DNA of 64,000 bases, from NCBI GenBank assembly GCA_900545245.1, contig UQYV01000014.1:6833-70832 (forward strand). The letters are read 5' to 3'. Source of the DNA: an uncultured Bacteroidales bacterium. Lineage in GTDB: Bacteria > Bacteroidota > Bacteroidia > Bacteroidales > UBA932. This document shows positions 8,178 to 17,278 of this stretch, one piece after another. A program made the position numbers and the translations under genes. Position 1 is the first letter of the stretch. Every line of letters starts with the position of its first letter. Under the pieces are notes generated by a model. The model was not told the origin of the DNA. It made no database searches and saw only the letters and a program-made list of their open reading frames with translations.

Positions 8178-9392
8178 ATGAAAAAGTTATTTACAATTAT
8201 GGCGGTTCTTTCCCTTTCTGTGGCAGCATTTGCCCAGGAAGACGGAAACAGGGATGCCGACGGCAAGATTGTCCGAGGCCCTTATGAAACCAACAGTTTT
8301 TGGGATAACTGGGGCATCGGTGTCGCCGGTGGTGTCAATTTCATCGGCGACCGCAATGTGAAGCCGGGTGTCGGAGGTAACTTTGAATTCAATGTTTCAA
8401 AGTATTTCACTCCGTGCTACGGCTTGAGATTCGGATTCCAGGGAATCACCGCACGAGGTTCTGCGAACAAGGAGTATCAGCCGTTTTTCTACACGGAGAA
8501 GGACGGACGCTATGTGAATCGTATAGGCTTAGGCTACATTCACGGCGACTTCATGTGGAACATTTCCAACGAGTTTTGGGGCTATAGGGAGTCACGCGTC
8601 TACAACTGCGTTCCTTATCTCCACGCCGGTCTCCTTCTCACAGGAAACCGCAACAATGCTGACAGCAAGCTCAAGTTCGGCAAAGAACTTGGAGCCGGAG
8701 CCGGTATCTACAACTCATTCAAGGTCTGCAAGAGACTCGACATCACTCTTGATGTCCGCGGAATCCTTTACAACGGACGGGCAATAGCTCTTCCCAATGG
8801 TGTATCCGGTGAGATTTCTGTTTCTGCCGGTCTTAACGTGAATCTTGGCAAGACGGCTGCGTGGAAGCGTTCAGCAGGCATTTCTCCTAAACAGTGGAAA
8901 GATGCCAACGATGCGCTTTCAGATGCCAACAGTGCTCTTGACAAGGCAAAGGCTGACGCCGCAGCCAAGGACAAGGCTCTCGCCGCAAAGGATGAGGAAC
9001 TTGCTAAGGCAAAGGCTGATGCAGAGGCTGCAAGAAAGGCAGCAGCAGAGAAGAAAGCCGTTCTTTCTGACGTGACCCCTGCAACGATGTACTTCAACAT
9101 AGGCGAGTCCGAGCTTCCTGTCAAGGAGCGTCTCCACCTCGACTACTATGTCAAGACTGTCATCGCCAATGTGGACGAAAACAGGACTATCGTGATTACC
9201 GGTACTGCCGACAAGAACACAGGTTCAGCTTCACGCAACCGTAAACTTGCAGAGAAACGTGTGCAGTATGTTCAGGATCTGCTCGTCAACAAGTACAACA
9301 TCGCTCCTTCACGCATCGTCGCGAAGTCTGAGGTTGTGAAGGCTAAGTCAGCGGATGCGCCATTGTCTCGTTCTATCGTGATCGCCCTCTAA
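8178..9392 (+). CDS. OmpA family outer-membrane protein
   Basis: Peptidoglycan-linked outer-membrane protein, 404 residues from the Met at 8178, which begins a clean signal peptide (MKKLFTIMAVLSLSVAAFAQ). An N-terminal beta-barrel region is followed at about residues 235-300 by an Ala/Lys-rich coiled coil with repeats such as KADAAAKDKALAAKDEELAK. The C-terminal OmpA domain has ITGTADKNTGSASRNRKLAE and VQYVQDLLVNKYNI. The longer frame from 8106 overlaps the GGGtGRT gene and is not used. Likely role: envelope stability. Confidence 0.92.
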   Translation: MKKLFTIMAVLSLSVAAFAQEDGNRDADGKIVRGPYETNSFWDNWGIGVAGGVNFIGDRNVKPGVGGNFEFNVSKYFTPCYGLRFGFQGITARGSANKEYQPFFYTEKDGRYVNRIGLGYIHGDFMWNISNEFWGYRESRVYNCVPYLHAGLLLTGNRNNADSKLKFGKELGAGAGIYNSFKVCKRLDITLDVRGILYNGRAIALPNGVSGEISVSAGLNVNLGKTAAWKRSAGISPKQWKDANDALSDANSALDKAKADAAAKDKALAAKDEELAKAKADAEAARKAAAEKKAVLSDVTPATMYFNIGESELPVKERLHLDYYVKTVIANVDENRTIVITGTADKNTGSASRNRKLAEKRVQYVQDLLVNKYNIAPSRIVAKSEVVKAKSADAPLSRSIVIAL

Positions 9393-9420
9393 TATGGGGC
9401 GCCTAAAAGGCGGTCTGCGG

Positions 9421-9505
9421 CGTTGGACACTTCGTCAAAATCCTCACAACCATAAGGTTGCTGCGGTATTTGACTTCATCGTCCGCCTTGCATCCCATCC
9501 TTTTA
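9421..9505 (+). repeat. Interspersed palindromic element 1, copy A
   Basis: Core ATCCTCACAACCATAAGGTT followed by GCTGCGGT and, about 18 bases on, GCCTTGCATCCCATCCTTTT. The core forms an imperfect hairpin (CACAACC against GGTTGCTG). Copy B at 9601-9692 is in the opposite orientation and copy C is at 34831-34912. It lies between the ompA stop and a terminator. Confidence 0.75.
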
Positions 9506-9526
9506 TGCATCCCCTAATATAAGTTT

Positions 9527-9565
9527 GATCCCGGAATTTGACTCAGTTCAAATCCCGGGATTTTT
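9527..9565 (+). terminator. Rho-independent terminator after ompA
   Basis: ATCCCGG and ATTTGA at 9528-9541 pair with TCAAAT and CCGGGAT at 9548-9561 around a short loop, followed by a T tract. The stem is nearly perfect. It sits between the two inverted copies of the interspersed element. Confidence 0.85.
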
Positions 9566-9600
9566 GCTATAGTGGATTGCAGAGAGGCAAAAAGATGAAG

Positions 9601-9692
9601 AAAAGGATGGAGTGCAAGGCGCTCGGCGAAGGGGAAACCGCAGCAACCTAATGGTTGTGAGGATTTCACCAAGACGAGCAACGAAGCAATCC
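9601..9692 (-). repeat. Interspersed palindromic element 1, copy B
   Basis: Read on the reverse strand it contains TTGCTTCGTTGC, then ATCCTCACAACCATTAGGTT, GCTGCGGT and GCCTTGCACTCCATCCTTTT. This matches copy A in the core and 3' part, and copy C in the 5' part. It ends six bases before the stop of the HAD gene, so like the other copies it lies just after a gene's 3' end. Confidence 0.75.
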
Positions 9693-9697
9693 GCCTT

Positions 9698-10540
9698 TTA
9701 TTCGCTTTTTGCCAAAACCTGCAGGTGGTAATCAGCCCGTATCTTATCAATAATAGAGCAGACCAGTTCAAACGTGCGACTGTCGCGGGTGTAGCGGGCA
9801 GGTGTGATAAAATTGACACGCCCCTGTTTCAGAAGCGTCCGTGCGGTTTTGATCTTCTTGGGAATCAACGGATTGTAGACGCCGATTGAATGTCCGCCGA
9901 ACATCTTCACAATCTTCATGCACGGGACATCGGTCTCGCCGTCTCCGAAATAAATCATGTGGGGGAACGGAATCCTCTTCTTGTCCTCAACCTGACTCTC
10001 GTTGACTTTCTTGTTGTCCCTTATACTCAGGATTCCCTTGTTTATCTTGAACAGAAATTGGGTCTTCGCGGTGTAGTCAACCGCGACACCGGGCCAAATT
10101 GCCACACCGTCTTCATTATAGAGGTAGGAGCATGCGAAAATTCGCTTGAACTCTTTGGCAATCGGTGTTCCCTCTATCATTTCGGCGAGTCCGGACGAAT
10201 TGATGTAGTGTTCCACTATGACACCGTGCTCCTTTCCATATTCATTGACGGCGGAGAACCATTCCTTCACTCCCTCAAAAAGTTCTATCTTTTTCCCGAA
10301 ACGACGGAAATCCTTTCTTGTAAGTCGTATTCCGAGTCTACGGGCCTCATCGAACATGAGTTTCATATAACTCAAGATGTTGCTCGCGTCCTGTTCTATT
10401 GCAATGTCATCGCTTTCGGTCCAGAATTCCTTAGGGTCTTTCCCTATAGCCTGGATAAATCCGAATTCCTGCATGTTTCCCGGAGAGAGGGTCCCGTCGA
10501 AGTCGTAAACGAGCGCAACAATTGGTTTCTTTCTCATCAT
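9698..10540 (-). CDS. HAD superfamily phosphatase
   Basis: Haloacid dehalogenase-type hydrolase, 280 residues. The nucleophile motif is VYDFDGTL (Asp13 and Asp15), and the C-terminal acidic motif is YFGDGETDVPCMK, where the metal is held. The middle GVKEWFSAVNEYGKEHGVIVE and YINSSG match motif II. The substrate is unknown. The start is placed at the ATG pair at 10537-10540, because the longer frame to 10579 runs into a -7 promoter element (10579-10586). It is divergent from the acyl-CoA synthetase. Confidence 0.85.
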   Translation of the reverse strand: MMRKKPIVALVYDFDGTLSPGNMQEFGFIQAIGKDPKEFWTESDDIAIEQDASNILSYMKLMFDEARRLGIRLTRKDFRRFGKKIELFEGVKEWFSAVNEYGKEHGVIVEHYINSSGLAEMIEGTPIAKEFKRIFACSYLYNEDGVAIWPGVAVDYTAKTQFLFKINKGILSIRDNKKVNESQVEDKKRIPFPHMIYFGDGETDVPCMKIVKMFGGHSIGVYNPLIPKKIKTARTLLKQGRVNFITPARYTRDSRTFELVCSIIDKIRADYHLQVLAKSE

Positions 10541-10578
10541 ATCCAAATTTTTACCACATAAAATGAGATATTTCGCCA

Positions 10579-10586
10579 CAAATATA
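10579..10586 (-). promoter_or_regulatory. -7 promoter element for the HAD gene
   Basis: The reverse strand reads TATATTTG, matching TAnnTTTG, about 39 bases before the ATG at 10540. This supports the shorter start of the gene. Confidence 0.45.
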
Positions 10587-10617
10587 GAAAAAATAAGCTT
10601 CTGATGCGTCTTTTCAT

Positions 10618-10625
10618 TAATTTTG
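10618..10625 (+). promoter_or_regulatory. -7 promoter element for the acyl-CoA synthetase gene
   Basis: TAATTTTG matches TAnnTTTG; the predicted leader to the ATG at 10662 is about 30 bases. It is back to back with the HAD promoter. Confidence 0.45.
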
Positions 10626-10661
10626 CCGACGTTTTGAGTTATTCATGGAAAAACTGACAAT

Positions 10662-12320
10662 ATGACGAATAAACCAATGAAACATTATTTCACGAGGCTG
10701 ACAGAAGCAATCCGTGAAAATTGGGAAACTCCGGCTCTCTGCAACTACCGGGGAGACGAGTTTACTTTCGGGCAGGTGGCGACTCTCATCGCGAAGTTCC
10801 ATATATGTTTTGAAGAAGGCGGGGTGAAGAAGGGCGACAAGATTGCTCTTTGCGCGAAGAATTCCGCGAAATGGGGAATATCTTTCCTTGCAATCAACAC
10901 CTACGAGGCAATCGTTGTTCCTATTCTTGCTGACTTCACTCCAGAGAGCGTCAACTCCCTTGTCGACCATTCTGAAAGTGTGATTCTCTTCACGAACGCC
11001 GACATGTGGAAGAAGTTGGACATCAAGGCGATGCCGCGGGTTCACACCGTCATTTCAGTTGACGACTTTTCCCTTCTCTACACCTCTCACGAAAATGTCC
11101 GCACAGCAATGAAGAACCTTCAGGCTGCGTTTGAGAAGAAGTATCCTCTTGGATTCACCCGCGAAAACGTCAATTATCCGACCGATAATGACAAGGAACT
11201 TGCGATAATCAACTACACTTCAGGCACAACGAGCGCACCTAAGGGTGTCATGCTCCGTTACGAGTGTCTCAGCGCAAATGTAGAGTTCGGTCAGGAGCAC
11301 ATCCCGTCCCATCCGGGCGACAAGATTGTCTCAATGCTCCCGATGGCTCATATGTACGGAATGATGTTCGAGCTCATCTATCCGCTCTGCGGCGGCTCAA
11401 CCATCTACTACCTCGGTAAGACACCGACACCGGCCCTGCTGCTCGGTGCGATGAAGGAGGTTCATCCTTATCTTGTCGTCACGGTTCCGCTCGTCATGGA
11501 GAAAATATTTAAGTCTGCCGTCCTTCCTGTTGTCAGCAAGCCGGTCGTGCAGTTTGCCTTGAAGGTTCCTGGCGTCAATACCATTATTTACAAGAAAATT
11601 CGCGAGAAACTTCTCGATGCTTTCGGCGGCAAGGTTCAGATGTTTATTATGGGCGGTGCAGCGCTTAACCCGGAAGTTGAGATGTGGTTCCGCAAGATCG
11701 GTCTTCCGTTCACAATTGGCTACGGAATGACGGAGGCGGCTCCTCTCCTCGCCTATGAAGACTGGAAGAAGTTCGCGCTCCGTTCCTGTGGAAAGGCTGT
11801 TGACAGGGCTGAGGTTCGCATCGACTCCGAAGACCCGCAGAATGTTGTGGGACAGATTCAGGCACGCGGAACGAGCATAATGAGCGGTTACTACAAGAAC
11901 GATGAGGCAACAAAGGCAGCATTCTCTGAGGACGGATGGCTCAACACCGGAGACCTCGGAGTGATTGACGCCGACGGAAACATATTCATCCGCGGACGCA
12001 GCAAGAATATGATTCTTTCCTCAAACGGACAGAATATCTATCCGGAGGAAATAGAGGCTGCGGTGAACAATCAGCCGTATGTTGTTGAGTCTGTGGTCGT
12101 TGACCGCGCTTCGAAACTTGTCGCACTTGTCTATCTCGACCAGAAGCAGATTGAGACTGACGGGCTTGACGGTGAGGCCCTTTCAGAGAAAATGCATGAC
12201 ATGCAGGTTATTCTGAACAAGTCTCTTCCATCGTATAGCCAGATATCGAAGGTCGAGATTGTCGACAAACCGTTTGAAAAAACTCCTAAAATGAGTATCA
12301 AGAGGTTCCTTTACAGGTAA
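10662..12320 (+). CDS. Long-chain acyl-CoA synthetase (AMP-forming)
   Basis: Adenylate-forming ligase that activates fatty acids as acyl-AMP and then acyl-CoA, 552 residues. The AMP-binding P-loop-like motif YTSGTTSAPKG is at residues 185-195; GYGMTEAAPLL (motif A5) and GWLNTGDLGVIDADGNIFIRG (motif A7-A8) follow, and the catalytic Lys is in KTPKMSIKRF at the C-terminus. There is no signal peptide. Chain-length preference cannot be read from sequence, and an acyl-ACP ligase role is an alternative. It is monocistronic, with a terminator at 12374-12406. Confidence 0.88.
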   Translation: MTNKPMKHYFTRLTEAIRENWETPALCNYRGDEFTFGQVATLIAKFHICFEEGGVKKGDKIALCAKNSAKWGISFLAINTYEAIVVPILADFTPESVNSLVDHSESVILFTNADMWKKLDIKAMPRVHTVISVDDFSLLYTSHENVRTAMKNLQAAFEKKYPLGFTRENVNYPTDNDKELAIINYTSGTTSAPKGVMLRYECLSANVEFGQEHIPSHPGDKIVSMLPMAHMYGMMFELIYPLCGGSTIYYLGKTPTPALLLGAMKEVHPYLVVTVPLVMEKIFKSAVLPVVSKPVVQFALKVPGVNTIIYKKIREKLLDAFGGKVQMFIMGGAALNPEVEMWFRKIGLPFTIGYGMTEAAPLLAYEDWKKFALRSCGKAVDRAEVRIDSEDPQNVVGQIQARGTSIMSGYYKNDEATKAAFSEDGWLNTGDLGVIDADGNIFIRGRSKNMILSSNGQNIYPEEIEAAVNNQPYVVESVVVDRASKLVALVYLDQKQIETDGLDGEALSEKMHDMQVILNKSLPSYSQISKVEIVDKPFEKTPKMSIKRFLYR

Positions 12321-12373
12321 TCTCTCTGCATACATACATACTTACATACATACAACGCTTATTTTTAAGGATT

Positions 12374-12406
12374 CCGGGCTTGGTTGTGAAATCGGGCCCG
12401 GTTTTT
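12374..12406 (+). terminator. Rho-independent terminator after the acyl-CoA synthetase
   Basis: CCGGGC at 12374-12379 pairs with GCCCGG at 12396-12401, followed by TTTTT. A short CATA tandem run (about 12331-12353) lies between the stop codon and the hairpin. Confidence 0.85.
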
Positions 12407-12425
12407 CTTTGCTCTGACAAAGGAC

Positions 12426-12466
12426 TGACAAAATGTCGCTTTCCTTATTAGTGGTATCGCTTTTGA
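12426..12466 (+). promoter_or_regulatory. Heat-shock-type promoter element upstream of htpG
   Basis: TGACA-AAA-TGTC at 12426-12437 is followed 14 bases later by TGGTAT-N5-TTGA at 12452-12466. The groES upstream region has the same layout: TGACA-N3-TGTCA, then TGGCAC-N5-TTGT. The second half resembles a -24/-12 promoter with relaxed consensus, though that reading is an inference. It is shared by the two chaperone loci in the window. Confidence 0.5.
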
Positions 12467-12511
12467 GACATTCCGGCATCATATATTGTGATAAATAAAA
12501 AACTAAATATT

Positions 12512-14380
12512 ATGGCAAACGGAAAAATAGGTGTAACAACGGAAAACATATTTCCGGTAATCAAGAAGTTCCTTTATTCGGATCATGAGATATTCCTTCG
12601 TGAATTGGTGGCCAATGCTGTCGATGCGACTCAGAAGATGAAGGCGCTCGCGGCTTCCGGTGAGTACAAGGCTGAACTCGGAGAACTGAAGGTGCGGGTC
12701 GAACTGGACGAGGCCGCGAAGACGCTTAAGGTTGTGGACAATGGCATAGGTATGACTTCCGAGGAGGTTGACAAGTACATCAACCAGATTGCATTCTCTT
12801 CAGCAGGCGAGTTTCTTGAGAAATACAAGGATCAGATAGGCAATATTATAGGTCATTTCGGACTCGGTTTCTACTCGGCATTTATGGTGGCCGACAAGGT
12901 GACGATTGAGACGCTGAGTTGGAAGGAGGGAGCGAAGGCCGTGAAGTGGACTTGCGACGGCTCCCCTGAGTACACGATGGAGGATTGCGACAAGACTGAG
13001 CGCGGAACAGTGATAACGCTCTACATATCGGAAGATGAGGCGGAGTTCGCCACTCGCGGCAGGATTCAGTCGCTGCTCGACAAATACTGCAAGTTTATGC
13101 CCGTTCCGGTGATTTTCGGAAAGAAGCAGGAATGGAAGGACGGCAAGTATGTCGACACTGACGAGGATAATGTTGTCAATACGGTGGAGCCGCTCTGGAC
13201 GCGCAAGCCTTCCGAACTGACTGACGAAGACTACAATAAGTTCTATCATGCCCTCTATCCGATGGCTGAGGACCCGCTGTTCCACATTCACTTGAACGTT
13301 GATTTCCCGTTCAACCTCACGGGTGTTCTTTATTTCCCTAAGATTAAGGATCAGATGGAGATTTCCCGTAACAAGATTCAACTCTACTGCAACCAGATGT
13401 TCGTGACGGACTCTGTCGAGGCTATTGTGCCTGACTTCCTTACGCTTCTGCATGGTGTGATTGACTCTCCGGATATTCCGCTGAATGTCTCAAGAAGCTA
13501 TCTTCAGTCTGACGCCAATGTGAAGAAGATCTCCGGCTACATTACCAAGAAGGTTGCAGACCGTCTTGAGGAGATTTTCAAGAACGAGCGGCAGTCTTTT
13601 GAGGAAAAATGGGACAATGTCAAGTTGTTCATAGAGTATGGTATGATTTCGGACGAGAAGTTCTGCGAGAGGGCGCTTAAGTTCTGCCTCTTCAAGAACA
13701 CGGACGGAAAGTATTTCAGCATAGACGACTACCGCAAGGCTGTGGAGGCCGAGCAGACCGACAAGGACAAGAAACTTGTCATTCTATATGCTACGGATCC
13801 GCAGTCGCAGTATTCCTACATCGAGGCCGCGAAGAACAAGGGCTACGACGTGCTGCTGCTTGACTGCCATCTTGACTCCTATTTTGTGAATATGCTGGAG
13901 GCTAAGCTTGAGAACGTGAAGTTCGCACGCGTGGACTCGGATAGCGTCGACAGGCTCATTGTCAAGGAAGATGTGAAGAAGCCGGAACTTTCAGAGGATG
14001 AGAAGAAGGCTCTGGACGAGATTTTCAAAGCCGGACTTCCAACGGAAATCGAATGGAACATCGAAGCCGACAACCTCGGAAAGGATGCGGCTCCTGTTCT
14101 CATCACGCAGTCTGAGTTTATGAGGCGTTATCGCGAGATGTCGAAACTTGGAGGCGGGCTGAACTTCTACGGCTCTATGCCTGAGTCCTACAGCCTTACT
14201 GTCAATCTGGAGAACCCTCTTGTTGAGGAACTTCGTGGTGCCGATGCGTCAACAGACGAAGCAAAGGCAGCCCGCGACGAGAAGGCGCGTCAGATTACGG
14301 ACTTGGCGCTTCTTGCCAACGGATTGCTTAAGGGAAAGGGACTTGCAGACTTCATATCAAGGAGTTATAAGTTGCTTTAG
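12512..14380 (+). CDS. htpG: Chaperone HtpG (Hsp90)
   Basis: Cytosolic ATP-dependent Hsp90 chaperone, about 622 residues from the ATG at 12512 (MANGKIGVTTENIFPVIKKF). The GHKL ATP site is plain: FLRELVANAVDATQKM, VVDNGIGMT and GHFGLGFYSAFMV. The middle domain has FPFNLTGVLYFPK and SPDIPLNVSRSYLQSD. A GTG start at 12488 is in frame but adds residues not expected in the family. The greA-type gene follows after seven bases. Confidence 0.97.
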   Translation: MANGKIGVTTENIFPVIKKFLYSDHEIFLRELVANAVDATQKMKALAASGEYKAELGELKVRVELDEAAKTLKVVDNGIGMTSEEVDKYINQIAFSSAGEFLEKYKDQIGNIIGHFGLGFYSAFMVADKVTIETLSWKEGAKAVKWTCDGSPEYTMEDCDKTERGTVITLYISEDEAEFATRGRIQSLLDKYCKFMPVPVIFGKKQEWKDGKYVDTDEDNVVNTVEPLWTRKPSELTDEDYNKFYHALYPMAEDPLFHIHLNVDFPFNLTGVLYFPKIKDQMEISRNKIQLYCNQMFVTDSVEAIVPDFLTLLHGVIDSPDIPLNVSRSYLQSDANVKKISGYITKKVADRLEEIFKNERQSFEEKWDNVKLFIEYGMISDEKFCERALKFCLFKNTDGKYFSIDDYRKAVEAEQTDKDKKLVILYATDPQSQYSYIEAAKNKGYDVLLLDCHLDSYFVNMLEAKLENVKFARVDSDSVDRLIVKEDVKKPELSEDEKKALDEIFKAGLPTEIEWNIEADNLGKDAAPVLITQSEFMRRYREMSKLGGGLNFYGSMPESYSLTVNLENPLVEELRGADASTDEAKAARDEKARQITDLALLANGLLKGKGLADFISRSYKLL

Positions 14381-14387
14381 CCTTGTC

Positions 14388-14858
14388 ATGGAATATTTGT
14401 CCAGAGAACGTTACGACCAGATTGCCTCGGAACTCGACAGACTTATAAATGTCGAGTATCCGAGGATTAAGGATGATCTGGCGGAGGCACGCGCCCAGGG
14501 CGACTTGAGCGAGAACGCTGGCTACCGTGCAGCGAGACGGGCTCAGGGGAAGGCTATAAGCCGTATAAAGTTTCTACAGAAAATACTGCAATATTCTCGC
14601 GTCATCGACACGTCTGCGTTGCCGAAGGACAGGGTTTCTTTGCTGAGCAGAGTTGAGTTCACGAACCTTTCTTCGAATGTCAGGATGACCTACACCATCG
14701 TGAGCCCTCATGAGATGGACATCGATCATGGTAAGATTTCCTGCAAGTCACCGATAGGAATGGCCCTAATGGGGAAGAAGACCGATGAGGTGGTTGAGGT
14801 TCAAGCTCCGTCCGGCACTTTCCGGCTGCGCATCGATAACATTATTGTCGAGAAGTGA
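14388..14858 (+). CDS. greA: GreA/GreB family transcription elongation factor
   Basis: Rescues backtracked RNA polymerase by stimulating transcript cleavage. The 156-residue protein has the N-terminal coiled coil with the acidic tip motif AQGDLSENAGYRAARR, in which the Asp and Glu that coordinate catalytic Mg are kept (GDLSEN), and a C-terminal FKBP-like domain ending in GTFRLRIDNIIVEK. It is cotranscribed with htpG. Its last 51 bases form the left copy of a 59-bp direct repeat bounding the island at 14867-24014, so the 3' end appears to have served as an integration site and to have been restored. Confidence 0.9.
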   Translation: MEYLSRERYDQIASELDRLINVEYPRIKDDLAEARAQGDLSENAGYRAARRAQGKAISRIKFLQKILQYSRVIDTSALPKDRVSLLSRVEFTNLSSNVRMTYTIVSPHEMDIDHGKISCKSPIGMALMGKKTDEVVEVQAPSGTFRLRIDNIIVEK

Positions 14859-14866
14859 GCTCTGGG
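14808..14866 (+). repeat. 59-bp direct repeat, left copy (putative attL in greA 3' end)
   Basis: Covers the last 17 codons of the greA-type gene including its TGA and eight bases beyond. It is repeated at 23956-24014 with one mismatch (C at 14831 against T at 23979). The sequences outside the 59 bases differ. This is the pattern left by site-specific integration into the 3' end of a conserved gene. No integrase was recognised between the copies. Confidence 0.8.
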
Positions 14867-14890
14867 AGGGGCTATCCTTTCTTTCCTTCC

Positions 14891-14939
14891 TTACCATCGC
14901 CGCAAGGGCTCAAAAGAGGTGTTTCGCACTTGCGAAACT
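14891..14939 (+). repeat. Interspersed palindromic element 2, copy 1
   Basis: Contains CGCAAGGGCTCAAAAG followed by the perfect palindrome GTTTCGCACTTGCGAAAC. A near-identical copy is in reverse orientation at 63947-63995 and diverged or partial copies are at 46276-46303 and 52543-52559. It starts 24 bases inside the left end of the island. Confidence 0.7.
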
Positions 14940-14949
14940 AACTTGTCAG

Positions 14950-15299
14950 TCATTTCGGTTCTACTTGTTTATCAGAACTGTTAACAGGGAGCTGTTTCGG
15001 ATCGTCCGGCTTCATATTCACGGTTAGAGCCATAATGACACAAAGGATGATGAAGAGCAGCAATGTTCCGGCCAAGAAAGCAAATGTCTCCAACTGGAGA
15101 AGCACATAGACAACTCACATTTGCCGATGCGACACAATTTTGCATATAGTACAAAATTTCCCTTAATCGTGAGATCTGCTGTGTAAACGGATACATCATA
15201 AATCGACCGATGAAGTTCACGGGATACTGAGTTCACAACATACTTGAGACTGTCAGGGTACAAAGAGGCCTTAATAGCCTCCGCGTTTTTAGCGACTAT
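14950..15299 (-). pseudogene. creD: creD remnant (internal deletion)
   Basis: CreD is an inner-membrane protein of cell-envelope integrity. On the reverse strand one part reads YPDSLKYVVNSVSREL and RSIYDVSVYTADLTIKG, matching the N-terminal periplasmic region. A second part, in another frame, reads VYVLLQLETFAFLAGTLLLF then IILCVIMALTVNMK, matching the C-terminal transmembrane end. The roughly 300 residues between are missing, and no start codon joins the two frames. It is therefore a broken copy, probably debris from insertion or rearrangement at the island edge. Confidence 0.75.
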
Positions 15300-15525
15300 T
15301 TAATGCTCATTTGCTCAATAGGTAAACAGAGGGTGAACAAAAAGTCTTTTTTGTAAGGACTGTTGATTACCTGGTTCGAGTACTTCTTGAACTCCATCTG
15401 ATCCATCTCCAGAATAACCCCTTTGCTAAAAGTTATGACACGATGGTCGGAATTCTTGTTGCCATTTTCGCTGCAGTCCCGTTTCCGATTTTGATGCAGC
15501 CGATATAAGCTTATAGGCACAGTTC

Positions 15526-16128
15526 TTATTTCATTGGCCCGGGCTGAATTCCTTTGATCCAGTCCTTTGCGTATTCGTAATCCTCGGCGAACCAATCGTA
15601 GCTGAACTTGAATTCCTTGTGGCATTTAGGCCCTACGGCGATGTTGAGCGTTATATAATAAGCTTTTGCCTTTAAGGTATATTCGAGTCCGGTGTTGAGC
15701 ATAAGATCTGTAATCATCGGCTTTGCGGACTGCTTGACGATTTCTGTAATCACATTTTCCTTCTTCTCGTCAAGACTGCTGCTGCTCATAATGGCATTCA
15801 TCGCGGTCCGCAGACTATACATATTCTGGATGATGAATTTCAAAAGAGCAATGATCCGCATCTTCCCTTCTACATATATGTAATGGGATTCCAAATATAT
15901 GACACCGCAGCCAAAGCAGACCCTCATGCCTAGCAGGTGTTCGATGATAATTTGATGCCCGCTCAAGTTGACGGAAATAGGTCCTTTGTTCCCGGGGATA
16001 ATAGCTTTGTAGATATCAGCCAACCAAAATTGTTTTTCCTCGCAATCAATCTTCAACTTGGCATTATAGTCGATTGCCTCGTCATAGAATTTCTTATAGA
16101 GGATTTCAAGCGCTCGTTTCTTATTCAT
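15526..16128 (-). CDS. Hypothetical protein in the MoxR-VWA operon
   Basis: A 200-residue protein that I do not recognise. It starts MNKKRALEILYKKFYDEAID and is mixed alpha/beta with a central hydrophobic stretch (HQIIIEHLLGMRVCFGCGVI) that is too short and polar for a clear membrane anchor. No signal peptide is visible. It is the last gene of the operon, seven bases after the VWA gene, so it is likely a partner or substrate of the MoxR/VWA pair. Third components are common in such operons, but its role cannot be deduced. Confidence 0.7.
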   Translation of the reverse strand: MNKKRALEILYKKFYDEAIDYNAKLKIDCEEKQFWLADIYKAIIPGNKGPISVNLSGHQIIIEHLLGMRVCFGCGVIYLESHYIYVEGKMRIIALLKFIIQNMYSLRTAMNAIMSSSSLDEKKENVITEIVKQSAKPMITDLMLNTGLEYTLKAKAYYITLNIAVGPKCHKEFKFSYDWFAEDYEYAKDWIKGIQPGPMK

Positions 16129-16135
16129 ACCAGTA

Positions 16136-17278
16136 TCAATTTATGTCCATAATGCATACTCGTCCCGATTTCTCCATCCAGGAGTGATGCTTGTCAAAGC
16201 ATTGCCGGTCCTCGCAAACCCATAGAAGTTTTGTCCGAAATCCTTCAGGGAGCTGCGGCTCTGGAGCATACCCGTCAGTCAGAATCACCATCCCTTCATA
16301 ACCATTTTCGTGAGCATATTGAATAGGCTCCTCAAAACTTGTCCCACCGCGACCTATAGCCGTCACGTTCTGTAGTTTCTTCCTGACGCTTTGTACTACA
16401 CGCACGCCACAGTCGAACTGGATGGCATCCACAGTCTCGAACCCATATCTGAATGCACTATTGATAACGCAATAGAAGTATTTAAGTGTTTCTGTCGATA
16501 TGGAGCCACTGACATCTACGGCAATCAAAACCGAAGTGTCGAATTTTCTGATAGACCCCATATTCTCAAAGCCTGTCCTGCGGTTGGGACGCATTCGTGT
16601 TAGTTTGCGCTTCGAGGACAATATGCTGGCCCTAAACCCGCTGAATACATCTTTCCAATTGATTTTACCATTCGTGGATGCAATCAGTTTCTCGGCAAAG
16701 GCTCCTGCAAGAGATCCCCACTCCTTGATGTTGTTAATTTGGTTGTTGATGAGAGCCAGCATCATTGCATCTTCTTCCCATAATTCCACTACATCAGAAT
16801 TCTTATCGGCTAGGGTCTTGGCTTTTTCCGTTGCGTCTCCGTCACCGGAGCAAGGGTCTATGCCCGTCAGAGGCCTTGAAAGCGACTCCTGAACCTTTAC
16901 ACAATACCATTCGTAAGTCCGCCCACATTCCAGATTGAGATTCTCCGGACGTTCGATATATACTTTCGCTTTACGATAGTTGTCACCAATCGTCAGATTA
17001 CTCCCAACGGCTATCGCTTTATCCTCGCATCCGTCAGGCTTTCGCTCATATGGATGCTTGAGAAGGATGCGTATAGCCTCTATCATTATCGTTGCCTCCA
17101 GTTTCTCATCATTAAGCAGGCTGCAAAGTTCTGGATTGTATTCTATTTTGCGCCGGCCGATTCTCATCGGACAGGTGATATCCGAGTTCTCCACGATGTC
17201 GTGGGTGCAGACTGCACAGAAGAGCGCCGGCTCTTGTAGGAACCAGCGTTCGATTATCGCAGTTATACGGTCATTCAT
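16136..17278 (-). CDS. VWA domain protein with metallopeptidase-like N-domain (DUF2201 type)
   Basis: Partner of MoxR-type AAA+ ATPases, 380 residues. The C-terminal half is a VWA-like domain with a MIDAS: VAVDVSGSIS (DxSxS), RGGTSFEEP and VILTDGYAPEP. The N-terminal half looks like the putative metallopeptidase domain found with this VWA type, but where an HExxH zinc site is expected it reads MIEAIRILLKHP, so both histidines are lost and peptidase activity is unlikely. The start at 17278 overlaps the MoxR stop as ATGA, which implies translational coupling. Cytosolic; target unknown. Confidence 0.82.
   Translation of the reverse strand: MNDRITAIIERWFLQEPALFCAVCTHDIVENSDITCPMRIGRRKIEYNPELCSLLNDEKLEATIMIEAIRILLKHPYERKPDGCEDKAIAVGSNLTIGDNYRKAKVYIERPENLNLECGRTYEWYCVKVQESLSRPLTGIDPCSGDGDATEKAKTLADKNSDVVELWEEDAMMLALINNQINNIKEWGSLAGAFAEKLIASTNGKINWKDVFSGFRASILSSKRKLTRMRPNRRTGFENMGSIRKFDTSVLIAVDVSGSISTETLKYFYCVINSAFRYGFETVDAIQFDCGVRVVQSVRKKLQNVTAIGRGGTSFEEPIQYAHENGYEGMVILTDGYAPEPQLPEGFRTKLLWVCEDRQCFDKHHSWMEKSGRVCIMDIN

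Noticed and set aside
15296..15625. Reverse-strand open frame overlapping the hypothetical gene of the MoxR operon
   Set aside because: Its first half is out of frame with the better gene at 15526-16128 and the rest (about 15300-15525) has no recognisable match. It could be a remnant, but I cannot support it.
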